This document shows, piece by piece, positions 1-5,773 of a DNA stretch of 5,773 nucleotides. The stretch is from positions 1-5,773 of the forward strand of contig JAFKFE010000417.1 of NCBI GenBank assembly GCA_017308345.1, read 5' to 3'. The position numbers and the translations under genes are program-made. The notes under the pieces are model-generated. The model made no database searches, was not told the origin of the DNA, and saw nothing but the letters and a program-made list of their open reading frames with translations. Source of the stretch: Alphaproteobacteria bacterium (GTDB lineage Bacteria; Pseudomonadota; Alphaproteobacteria; Rhizobiales; Rhizobiaceae). Within the stretch, counting starts at the first letter, position 1. Every line of letters starts with the position of its first letter.

Positions 1-62
1 CGCACCTTGCCGTGATAGTGATTGGGAAGTTCGGGAATGAAGGCGTCGGACAGGATGCGCAT
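1..62 (-). CDS. purC: N-terminus of SAICAR synthetase (PurC-like), cut by the left window edge
   Basis: Translating the minus strand from the ATG at 62-60 gives an open frame to the window edge that begins MRILSDAFIPELPNHYHGKV, followed by R. The 'Y-x-G-K-V-R' motif close to the N-terminus is the nucleotide-binding entry motif of phosphoribosylaminoimidazole-succinocarboxamide synthase. This cytosolic enzyme joins aspartate to CAIR in de novo purine synthesis. The leading MRILSD...PELPN matches my memory of rhizobial PurC proteins. Only about 20 codons are visible, so domains and completeness cannot be judged. The Shine-Dalgarno match is weak (GAGAG on the minus strand at 78-74, 11 bases before the ATG). 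A second in-frame ATG lies upstream, at the minus-strand copy of about 98-102, but the family start favours position 62. The gene follows the oxidoreductase in the same direction after 132 bases and probably has its own promoter. Confidence 0.68.
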   Translation of the reverse strand, partial: MRILSDAFIPELPNHYHGKV

Positions 63-91
63 GGGGCGTGTTGCTCTCGCGGGCTGCTGAT

Positions 92-115
92 GGGGCCACA
101 TAAGCCGTTGGCCCC
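92..115. repeat. Inverted repeat GGGGCCA/TGGCCCC in the pre-purC gap
   Basis: A perfect 7-base inverted repeat (92-98 with 109-115) encloses a 10-base loop. There is no T-run after it in the minus direction, so it is not a standard intrinsic terminator. It overlaps the proposed -10 region of the purC-like gene and could be an operator, an element near the leader's 5' end, or chance in GC-rich DNA. A second, imperfect hairpin lies at 139-157 (GGCC arms, one C/A mismatch, three further pairs). On the plus strand that one is followed by four Ts (162-165), but no plus-strand gene ends there. Confidence 0.35.
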
Positions 116-126
116 GCGCACATCAA
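98..126 (-). promoter_or_regulatory. Weak candidate promoter for the purC-like gene
   Basis: On the minus strand a TTGATG hexamer (126-121) lies 17 bases before TTATGT (103-98). The first fits a -35 box of the alphaproteobacterial CTTGAC type (CTTGAT, 5 of 6). The second is a poor -10 box. Transcription would start near 90, giving a leader of about 30 bases. The spacing is right, but the -10 match is weak enough for chance. It is listed because this 132-base gap is where a purC promoter would be expected. Confidence 0.25.
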
Positions 127-194
127 GCCAGGCAGCGAGGCCCTCCAAGGGAAGGCCAAGCTTTTCCGATCAATTGCCGCACTTGCGCCGGTCG

Positions 195-2756
195 TCAGCT
201 CCTCGGCTTGAGGTTCTCCGGGTCATAGAGCGGCTTGTAGCCGACGCCGGCGACTTCGACCGGGTAGGTCTCGCCGAAATACTCCACCTGCAACTTGCGG
301 CCTTCCTGGGCATAGGCCCAGGGCAGATAGGCAAGCGCGATATTCTTGCCGATCGTCGGGCCGTAGGCGACCGAGGTGGTGAAGGAACGGCGGCCGAGCT
401 CGTCGACCAGCGTCTCGCCGGTCGCCGGATCCATCACCGGCATGATGCCCACAGGGTAGCGAGCGACGCCCTTTGCGTCCTTGTTCTCGGTCATAACCAG
501 CGTGCACAGCATCTCGGGCTGATGCTCGCGGGCACGATATTCCAGGTGCTTGGCCTTGCCGCAGAAGTCGTTCTCCTTGACCTTCGGTCGGGCAAGGTCG
601 GCTTCCAGCAGATTGTACTCGGTCAAGAGATCGGCGTTCTGCAGCCGCAGGCTCTTTTCCATCCGGCGGGTGTTGGCATAGGTCTCGACGCCGAACGGCA
701 TGACGCCGGTAGAGCGCAGCGCATCCCAGACGGCGAGGCCGTCCTCATAGCGCATATGCAGTTCCCAGCCCTGTTCGCCGACATAGGAGATGCGAAAGGC
801 GGTGACGTCCTTGCCGCCGATCCTTATCGGCTTGATCGCCGCGAAGGGGAAATTCTCCGGCGTCAGCCCATTCGGATCTTCGACGACTTTCTGCAGCGTC
901 GTGCGGGCGTTGGGGCCCCAGATGCCGATGGTGACATACTTCTCGGTCACGTCGGTGACGGTGGCGTCGAAGCCCTTGTCCTGCGCGGTGCGCTGCATGT
1001 AGCGGAAGTCGCGCGGGCCGGCGTCGGCGCCGTCGATCACCCGGCAGCGATCGGCCATGCGGATCACCGTGAAGTCGGCGCGCACCATGCCCTCCTCATC
1101 GAGGAAGTGGGTGTAGATGCCCTTGCCGATATTGTTGTCGCCGCCGATCTTGGCCGCGCACAGCCACTCCAGCAGCGCGACGTGATCGGGTCCTTCAACG
1201 TCGTACATCGAGAAATGCGACAGGTTGACGATGCCGCAATCCTCGCTCATCGCCAGATGCTCGGCGTTCGAGACGCGCCAGAAATGGCGGTTGTCCCACT
1301 CGTTCTCGCGCACCGGCACGCGGTTGCCGTACTTCTCGAGCAGATGCTCGTTGGCGGCATAGCCGTGCGCGCGCTCCCAGCCGCCCAGCTCCATGAAATA
1401 GCCGCCCAACTCCTTCTCGCGTTCCCAGAACGGCGAGCGGCGAATATTGCGGCCCTTGGAGAAAGGCTCGCGCGGATGGACCGCTGGATTGTAGACCTTC
1501 ATCGCCGTCTCGGTGCAGCGATCCCAGATGAACTGCTCCTTAGTCTGGTGCGGATAGAAGCGCGAATAGTCGATTGCATGATGGTCGACCTCGGTCCTGC
1601 CGTCGGTCATCCAGTCGGCGATCAGCTTGCCCATGCCAGGGCCGTCCTTGACCCAGATGGCGACGGCGTACCACAGGCCCCTCACCTTCTGGCTTTCGCC
1701 CATCGACGGGCCGCCGTCGGTGGTCACCTGCAACAGGCCGTTGAAGGAATGACCCTCATTGTAGCCGAGTTCGCCCAGGATCGGCGTCAGTTCCATGGCG
1801 CGCTCCAGCGGCGCCAGGATCTGCTCCATGTCGAGGTCGCGCTGCGACGGCGAGAGCCGCGCCTGATCCTTTTCCAGGAGATCGCGCGGATGGCAGAGGC
1901 GCGGATTGGTCTCCTCGTAATAGCCCCATTCGATCTGCCCGCCCTCGGCGGTCTTCGGATCACCGGTGTCGCGCATATAGGCCGAGTTGCCCTGGTCGCG
2001 CAGCAGCGGCCAGCCGATCTCCTTGCCGGTGCCGGCGAACTCGTTGTAGGGGCCGAAGAAGGTGAGCGGATGGTCGATCGGCATCACCGGCAGGTCCTCG
2101 CCGACCAGCGCCGCGGTGAGCCGGCCCCAAATGCCTGTGCAGACCACGACATAGTCGGCCTCGATCGTACCGCGCTCGGTCACCACGCCCTTGATGCGGC
2201 CGTTCTCGACGATCAGTTCCTTGGCCGACGTGTTGGCGAAAGCCTGGAGCTTGCCGGTGGCGACGCCCTGGTCGACCAGCTTGCCGGCAACCGTCTGCGA
2301 GCGCGGGATGACGAGGCCGGCGTCCGGATCCCACAGGCCGCCCTGTACCAGATGTTCCTCGATCAGCGGGAACTTCTTCTTGATCTCGGCCGGCTCGATC
2401 AGCCGCGCCCGGGTGCCGAACGCCTTGGCGGAAGCCACCTTGCGCTTGATCTCCTCCATGCGGCCGTCGTCGCCGACGCGCGCCACCTCGAGGCCGCCGA
2501 CCCGCGCGTAATGGCCCATCTTCTCGTAGAAATCGATCGAGTAGAGCGTCGTCCAGCACGACAGGAAATCGTGGCTGGTCGTGTAGCAGAAATCCGAGGC
2601 GTGCGCGGTCGAGCCGATATCGGTCGGGATGCCCGACTTGTCGATGCCGACGATGTCGTCCCAACCGCGTTCGATCAGGTGGTGGGCGACGGATGCGCCG
2701 ACGATACCACCCAGGCCGACGATGACGACCTTCGCCTTTTTCGGAAACTCTGCCAT
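195..2756 (-). CDS. FAD-dependent amine oxidoreductase fused to GcvT module (dimethylglycine/sarcosine dehydrogenase-like)
   Basis: This 853-residue protein has the layout of dimethylglycine and sarcosine dehydrogenases, which oxidatively N-demethylate an amine using FAD and pass the one-carbon unit to tetrahydrofolate. Residues 9-27 carry a dinucleotide-binding Gly-rich motif (VVIVGLGGIVG). GSTAHA at 48-53 aligns with the GSTxHA motif whose histidine (here H52) binds FAD covalently in mammalian relatives. The DAO-type FAD domain runs to about 385 and includes TTDGGPSMGE (345-354). A linker of about 50 residues follows, then the GcvT fold (about 440-735, with VEGPD at 520-524, ADFTV at 560-564 and SYVGEQGWEL at 657-666) and the barrel-like C-terminal domain (about 745-840). 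There is no signal peptide, so it is cytosolic. I start it at the ATG at 2756 because GGAG lies 9 bases upstream and the FAD motif follows within about ten residues. A GTG at 2813 would add 19 residues of unlikely composition. The substrate is not determined; dimethylglycine, sarcosine or another N-methyl compound are all possible. Confidence 0.9.
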   Translation of the reverse strand: MAEFPKKAKVVIVGLGGIVGASVAHHLIERGWDDIVGIDKSGIPTDIGSTAHASDFCYTTSHDFLSCWTTLYSIDFYEKMGHYARVGGLEVARVGDDGRMEEIKRKVASAKAFGTRARLIEPAEIKKKFPLIEEHLVQGGLWDPDAGLVIPRSQTVAGKLVDQGVATGKLQAFANTSAKELIVENGRIKGVVTERGTIEADYVVVCTGIWGRLTAALVGEDLPVMPIDHPLTFFGPYNEFAGTGKEIGWPLLRDQGNSAYMRDTGDPKTAEGGQIEWGYYEETNPRLCHPRDLLEKDQARLSPSQRDLDMEQILAPLERAMELTPILGELGYNEGHSFNGLLQVTTDGGPSMGESQKVRGLWYAVAIWVKDGPGMGKLIADWMTDGRTEVDHHAIDYSRFYPHQTKEQFIWDRCTETAMKVYNPAVHPREPFSKGRNIRRSPFWEREKELGGYFMELGGWERAHGYAANEHLLEKYGNRVPVRENEWDNRHFWRVSNAEHLAMSEDCGIVNLSHFSMYDVEGPDHVALLEWLCAAKIGGDNNIGKGIYTHFLDEEGMVRADFTVIRMADRCRVIDGADAGPRDFRYMQRTAQDKGFDATVTDVTEKYVTIGIWGPNARTTLQKVVEDPNGLTPENFPFAAIKPIRIGGKDVTAFRISYVGEQGWELHMRYEDGLAVWDALRSTGVMPFGVETYANTRRMEKSLRLQNADLLTEYNLLEADLARPKVKENDFCGKAKHLEYRAREHQPEMLCTLVMTENKDAKGVARYPVGIMPVMDPATGETLVDELGRRSFTTSVAYGPTIGKNIALAYLPWAYAQEGRKLQVEYFGETYPVEVAGVGYKPLYDPENLKPRS

Positions 2757-2781
2757 TGCCCGCGACTCCAAAGGGATAGAC

Positions 2782-2799
2782 GGGCGCGTCCGCGCGCCC
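2782..2799 (-). other. Perfect GC hairpin in the 5' leader of the oxidoreductase gene
   Basis: GGGCGCG (2782-2788) and CGCGCCC (2793-2799) are exact reverse complements around a 4-base loop, an all-GC 7-pair stem. It ends 12 bases upstream of the Shine-Dalgarno GGAG and 25 bases upstream of the start codon. It could affect ribosome loading or mRNA stability. No U-tract follows, so terminator activity is unlikely. Short GC palindromes also arise by chance in such DNA. Confidence 0.4.
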
Positions 2800-2856
2800 T
2801 TCGAATGGCGCACAATATGCAGAGGACGCGGATCGGGCTACCGCCTGTTTGCGACA

Positions 2857-2872
2857 CGCCGCAAGTGCGGCG
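2857..2872. repeat. 16-base dyad CGCCGCA-AG-TGCGGCG, possible operator
   Basis: Two perfect 7-base arms are separated by only two bases. The centre is too tight for a full hairpin (a 6-pair stem with a 4-base loop is possible), so a binding site for a dimeric regulator is a reasonable reading. It sits 100 to 115 bases upstream of the oxidoreductase start and 28 bases past the methyltransferase stop, where an operator or a weak terminator-like stem could lie. No regulator gene is adjacent. Confidence 0.35.
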
Positions 2873-2899
2873 CGACGGCTCGTGCAGGGGCGTTTCTTT

Positions 2900-3652
2900 T
2901 CAGGCGAAGGCCCAGACGTCCTCGGCCTGGAAGCCGACCTGGTATCCGGCGGTCTTCAGTTTGACCACGACCTGGCCGATCTCGGCGGCCGGCAGCGCGC
3001 CGACCTCGATCTTGATCATGCCGGGACGGTAGCGCGTGAGGTCGAGTTGATCGAACACCATCCAGTCGGCCCCCTCGCAATCGACGAGGAAAGCGTCGAT
3101 ATGGGCGATGCCATTGCGGTCGAGCAGTGTCTGCAAGGTCTCGGACGGCACCTCGATGTCCTTCAGATGCGGCGCGAACTTGTTGAAATTGACGTCCGCT
3201 TCGCCCCAGGCGTTCTTGCCCGACATCAGATTGGTGTCGGTGACCGACGAGCAGCCGATGAACTCGATCGGCAGCGTGCCGGCTTCGAGCGCCGCGGCAT
3301 CGAATGTATGGACCGTGATCGTGCCCTTGGTCCTGGTCACCGCCACCGGCTCGATGATGAAGCGGCTTGTATCCGGATAATTGGCGCGAAGCCGCTTCTG
3401 GTTATAGGGAATCGGCTCGACCAGCATCGCCCGCGCCCCGGGGATGCGGTGCAGCCAGGGCGTCACGTCGTCGAACAGTGCGCCGTCGCAGGCGCCGACA
3501 TTGACCATCTGGAACGACCGGCCGCCGAAACGTGCCTTGAGCGCCGCCTTGGCCAGGAATTTCGTGCCGTGCAAGGAAGGCCCGCGATCAAGCAGGCCCG
3601 CAGGCAGGCCGAGCGACAGGAAGATGCGCGCCAAGCTGGAAAGCGAGCTCAT
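2900..3652 (-). CDS. FkbM-family SAM-dependent methyltransferase
   Basis: This is a 250-residue protein with a class I methyltransferase core of the FkbM type. Members O-methylate sugars, polyketides or other small or envelope-linked molecules using S-adenosylmethionine. The SAM-binding motif I is MVNVGACDG (49-57). VEP at 78-80 is the acidic end of the second strand. AFLVDCEGADWMVF (187-200) matches the FkbM hallmark 'D-x-EG-x-E/D', and KIEVGAL (214-220) is the later conserved strand. The first 45 residues are leader-like, with a mildly hydrophobic stretch (9-20), but there is no clear signal peptide. The ATG at 3652 is chosen because GGAGA sits 6 bases upstream and the start overlaps the stop of the membrane-protein gene as ATGA, implying translational coupling. 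A start at 3715 would add 21 basic residues encoded inside the upstream gene. The acceptor is unknown; the GT-C-like partner suggests a glycan or lipid-linked sugar. Confidence 0.88.
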   Translation of the reverse strand: MSSLSSLARIFLSLGLPAGLLDRGPSLHGTKFLAKAALKARFGGRSFQMVNVGACDGALFDDVTPWLHRIPGARAMLVEPIPYNQKRLRANYPDTSRFIIEPVAVTRTKGTITVHTFDAAALEAGTLPIEFIGCSSVTDTNLMSGKNAWGEADVNFNKFAPHLKDIEVPSETLQTLLDRNGIAHIDAFLVDCEGADWMVFDQLDLTRYRPGMIKIEVGALPAAEIGQVVVKLKTAGYQVGFQAEDVWAFA

Positions 3653-4881
3653 GACTTGTCTCCGGGAAGGACCTGCAGCGCGGCGCGCCGGCCGCCCTGG
3701 CTTGCCGATGCCCACAGCGCCATCAGAGGCGCGGCGAGCAGCAGGAAGGGCGGCAGGAGGTTGGGGAAATAGATGCGCGTGTCGTGGATCGGGAAAACTG
3801 TGAATTTGGCGAGCACGCCGAGCACGAGCGCCGCAAGCAGGATGCCGGCGCGCCGGTCGAGCCGGAAGCCTGCACGGTCCAACCCAAACCAGCCGGTCAA
3901 AGCCAGCACCGAGACACCGACCCAGCTATTGACGGTGACGGCGCGCACCACCGACGCGGCGAAGGCTTTCAGATAGGCGGCCACAGAGAACGGCGGTTCG
4001 AACCCGTCCATATTGTAGTGCTGCTCGATGCTGGAGAACCAAAGATGCGGCCACCAGCCGGGATGCTGGGCCCAGTGCGAGATGGCGAAATAGGCGATGA
4101 AGGAAGCGGCGAAGCCAGCCAGCGCGCCCCACGCCTTCTGGCGGAAGGCTACGATCAGAACCGCGAAGATGGCGAGGAAGACGATGTTGTCCGGCCGCGC
4201 CATGAAAGCGAGGAAAAGCAGGACCGCTGTCGCCGCCTCGCGCTTTCGCACATAGGCAAACAGCCCGCCGAGGAACAGCGCTGAGCAAAGAAGGTCGGGC
4301 GTCGAGGCGCGCGCTGCGCCGCCGAAATCGGCCGTGATCAGGATCGCGCCGACGGCCGGCGCCAGCGCCAGCGCGCCTTGCGCGCGCAGCCAGGCGAGCG
4401 CGATGGCGCCGAACAGAAGCACGGAAAACACCTGCACCAGCCGCATCGCCTCGACCGGCGAGACGACATGGCTGAGGCTGGACAGGATCTCGGCATAGAG
4501 GAACTTGATCCGGTACATGCCGAGCAGCGAGTGGAAGTCGGCCGCGTTCTCCGCCATGTGGCTGCGGAAGCCGCCGCCATCGTTGGTCAGCGTCCTGTAA
4601 TCGCCGGCCGACACGCCGGCCTTGATCGTGCTGTAGGCATAGTCGTGCAGCGCCTGCGGATCGGGGTAGGCGCCTTCCTCGGCGATCGCTAGATAAGGCA
4701 GCATGTCCCAGTTGGCGTCGGGCATGAACCAGGCCGTCGTGGCGGTCAGCAGGATATAGAGCGAGAAGGCGATCGCCCCGATCGAGGCCGCCCATTTCGC
4801 GTAAGTCCCCTCGCCCCACGCCAGGCCGGCGCCGGTCAGCCGTTCCAGCGGATGGGTCGGAGCGGACAGCCTGGTCAGCAT
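3649..4881 (-). CDS. Polytopic membrane protein, putative GT-C-type glycosyltransferase
   Basis: The protein has 410 residues with roughly ten hydrophobic segments, near 29-51, 147-165, 169-187, 195-211, 216-229, 233-246, 250-268, 311-334, 345-363 and 374-391. After the first segment comes DANWD (55-59) and a long soluble loop (about 52-145). GT-C glycosyltransferases place acidic catalytic or metal-binding residues in just this first loop, and they use polyprenyl-phosphate sugars at the outer face of the membrane. Other features shared with such proteins are RPDN (229-232) and a late HDTRIYFP (366-373), similar to the 'R-Y-x-P' turn before the last segment. I do not recognise a named family, so the activity is an inference from topology and motifs. 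It starts 12 bases after the aminotransferase stop, with GAGG 9 bases before the ATG, and its TGA overlaps the methyltransferase start. The alternative is a non-catalytic membrane protein of envelope polysaccharide assembly. Confidence 0.72.
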   Translation of the reverse strand: MLTRLSAPTHPLERLTGAGLAWGEGTYAKWAASIGAIAFSLYILLTATTAWFMPDANWDMLPYLAIAEEGAYPDPQALHDYAYSTIKAGVSAGDYRTLTNDGGGFRSHMAENAADFHSLLGMYRIKFLYAEILSSLSHVVSPVEAMRLVQVFSVLLFGAIALAWLRAQGALALAPAVGAILITADFGGAARASTPDLLCSALFLGGLFAYVRKREAATAVLLFLAFMARPDNIVFLAIFAVLIVAFRQKAWGALAGFAASFIAYFAISHWAQHPGWWPHLWFSSIEQHYNMDGFEPPFSVAAYLKAFAASVVRAVTVNSWVGVSVLALTGWFGLDRAGFRLDRRAGILLAALVLGVLAKFTVFPIHDTRIYFPNLLPPFLLLAAPLMALWASASQGGRRAALQVLPGDKS

Positions 4882-4893
4882 GCTCGTCGGCCT

Positions 4894-5773
4894 CTACTTG
4901 CCGACCTGGCTTTTCACGAAATCCTTCACGATCGCCACGATGCCGCGCGACAGGAGATTGTCAAAGGCATCGACGAAGCGGTCGACATGCTCGGGCCGGC
5001 AGATCAGCGGCGGTTCGAGCCGGATGACGTTGCGGTTGTATTCGGTGAAGGCGACAAGCACGTCATAGTCGCGCAGCAGCAGCGAGCCTACGAAGCCCGA
5101 CAGCGAGCCCTTCAGCTTGTCATCGAGAACGCTCACCACCGGGCGCAGCACCGTCGGCAGGGTCTGCGAGAAATCGTGGAACTCGAGCCCGACCATGAAG
5201 CCTTTGCCGCGCACGTCCTTGATGATCTTCGGATATTTTTCCTTGAGCGCCTGCAGCCGCTGCAAAAGATAAGCGCCGGTCGAGGCGGCATTGTCGATCA
5301 GCCCCTCGTCATAGAGCACGTTGATCCCTTCGATCGCGGTGACGCAGGCCTCGCCCATGCCGCCGAACGTCGCCATGGCGTGGATCATCGCCGTTTTCGG
5401 CGTGCCATAGGCCTTCATGTAGACGTCACGCCTGGCGATCATGGCGCCCACCGCCGCCTTGCCGGCGCCGAGCGATTTCGCCAGCGCCGTCACGTCCGGC
5501 ACCACGCCATAATGTTCGAAAGCATAGAAGCGGCCGGAGCGGCCATAGCCGCACTGCACTTCATCGGCGACCCAGAGCACGCCATACCGGTCGCAAAGCG
5601 CGCGCAGCTTCTGCCAATATTCGGCCGGCGCCTGGATGATGCCACCGCCGCCCTGGATGGTTTCGAGCACGATGACGCCGATCTCGGGGTCGCTCTTGAA
5701 CAGGCGCTCGACGGCGTCGATGTCGGCGAAAGGCACGCGCACGACATTGTCGGCTACCTTGAAGTCGGCGCGG
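4894..5773 (-). CDS. Class III PLP-dependent aminotransferase, N-terminus beyond the window
   Basis: The frame is open to the right edge, showing 292 residues and the stop. Family members run to about 420-460 residues, so some 130-160 are missing. A GTG at 5742 is an internal valine codon, not a start. Fold-type I class III landmarks are present (visible residues counted from the edge). ETIQGGGG (about 37-44) is followed by DEVQCGYGRSG (70-80), whose aspartate contacts the PLP ring nitrogen. Next comes ALAKSLGAGK, whose first lysine (codon at 5478-5476) should form the Schiff base with PLP. HAMATFGG (131-138) corresponds to the family's H-x-x-TFGG phosphate-binding strand. IRLEPPL (250-256) is the usual C-terminal motif. 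These enzymes move an amino group, typically from or to an omega-amino acid, polyamine, ornithine or alanine/pyruvate. The substrate here is unknown. It heads the tight three-gene run, so it may aminate the molecule that its two neighbours transfer and methylate. Confidence 0.9.
   Translation of the reverse strand, partial: RADFKVADNVVRVPFADIDAVERLFKSDPEIGVIVLETIQGGGGIIQAPAEYWQKLRALCDRYGVLWVADEVQCGYGRSGRFYAFEHYGVVPDVTALAKSLGAGKAAVGAMIARRDVYMKAYGTPKTAMIHAMATFGGMGEACVTAIEGINVLYDEGLIDNAASTGAYLLQRLQALKEKYPKIIKDVRGKGFMVGLEFHDFSQTLPTVLRPVVSVLDDKLKGSLSGFVGSLLLRDYDVLVAFTEYNRNVIRLEPPLICRPEHVDRFVDAFDNLLSRGIVAIVKDFVKSQVGK

Larger units (their letters stand above)
2757..2899 (-). promoter_or_regulatory. 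143-base leader/intergenic region before the oxidoreductase gene
   Basis: This is the longest non-coding gap in the window. Read on the minus strand it holds, in order, a GC-rich dyad (2857-2872), a TATTGT that could be a -10 box (2817-2812, no convincing -35), a 7-base-pair hairpin (2782-2799) and the Shine-Dalgarno GGAG (2769-2766). No stem is followed by a T-run, so I see no intrinsic terminator for the upstream cassette. A promoter for the oxidoreductase probably lies here, although read-through from the methyltransferase gene cannot be excluded. Confidence 0.45.

Noticed and set aside
139..165. Hairpin followed by a short T-run on the plus strand as an intrinsic terminator
   Set aside because: The stem has a mismatch, the T-run is only four bases and is separated from the stem, and no plus-strand gene exists for it to end.
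2757..2813. Extended start of the oxidoreductase at the GTG at 2813
   Set aside because: The added 19 residues are basic and unlike the family, they would place the leader hairpin inside the gene, and the internal ATG at 2756 has a well-spaced GGAG.
12..3032. A plus-strand open frame of about 1000 codons opposite the oxidoreductase gene
   Set aside because: It is in exact codon register with the minus-strand gene, where antisense stops would need TTA, CTA or TCA codons in the sense gene; these are rare in GC-rich genomes. Its translation is rich in Arg, Ala, Asp and His with no recognisable domain, while the minus strand encodes a clear two-domain enzyme.
3653..3715. Extended start of the FkbM methyltransferase at 3715
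   Set aside because: The extra 21 residues would be encoded within the membrane-protein gene, and the ATGA overlap with GGAGA 6 bases upstream gives a better start at 3652.
2849..3772. A plus-strand open frame of 307 codons opposite the methyltransferase gene
   Set aside because: It is also in codon register with the minus-strand FkbM gene, has no recognisable motif, and spans the boundary between two real genes.
3926..4819. A minus-strand 297-codon frame inside the membrane-protein gene
   Set aside because: Its translation is Arg/Ala/Gly-rich and lacks the hydrophobic segments; it is an out-of-frame shadow of the real polytopic protein.

Overview
The window is compact, GC-rich DNA with all five recognisable genes on the minus strand. 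The proteins have an alphaproteobacterial character. The large oxidoreductase and the short purC-like start resemble versions I associate with rhizobia and their relatives (Mesorhizobium, Rhizobium, Agrobacterium). This placement rests on protein character from memory, not on a database search.

In transcription order (high to low coordinates): (1) a class III PLP-dependent aminotransferase whose N-terminus lies beyond the right edge; (2) after 12 bases, a polytopic membrane protein with features of a GT-C glycosyltransferase; (3) overlapping it by the four bases ATGA, a small FkbM-type SAM-dependent methyltransferase. These three are packed like one operon and together suggest making, attaching and methylating an aminated or glycan-type molecule at the cell envelope. 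The end product cannot be read from the sequence.

A 143-base leader with two strong GC-rich dyads separates this cassette from (4), an 853-residue two-part enzyme: an N-terminal FAD-dependent amine oxidoreductase fused to a C-terminal GcvT (tetrahydrofolate aminomethyltransferase) module, the architecture of dimethylglycine and sarcosine dehydrogenases. After a 132-base gap, (5) the first 20 codons of a purC-like gene run off the left edge.

The oxidoreductase probably demethylates a small N-methylated amine and passes the one-carbon unit to tetrahydrofolate. The neighbouring purine gene belongs to a pathway that consumes one-carbon folates, but nothing shows that the two are co-regulated. 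I see no tRNA, rRNA, CRISPR array, insertion sequence or phage gene. Very long plus-strand open frames (up to about 1000 codons) lie in codon register opposite the real genes and are shadows. No stretch over 300 bases lacks a gene. I do not find convincing evidence of a wholly new system; the best lead is the aminotransferase/GT-C/FkbM cassette.
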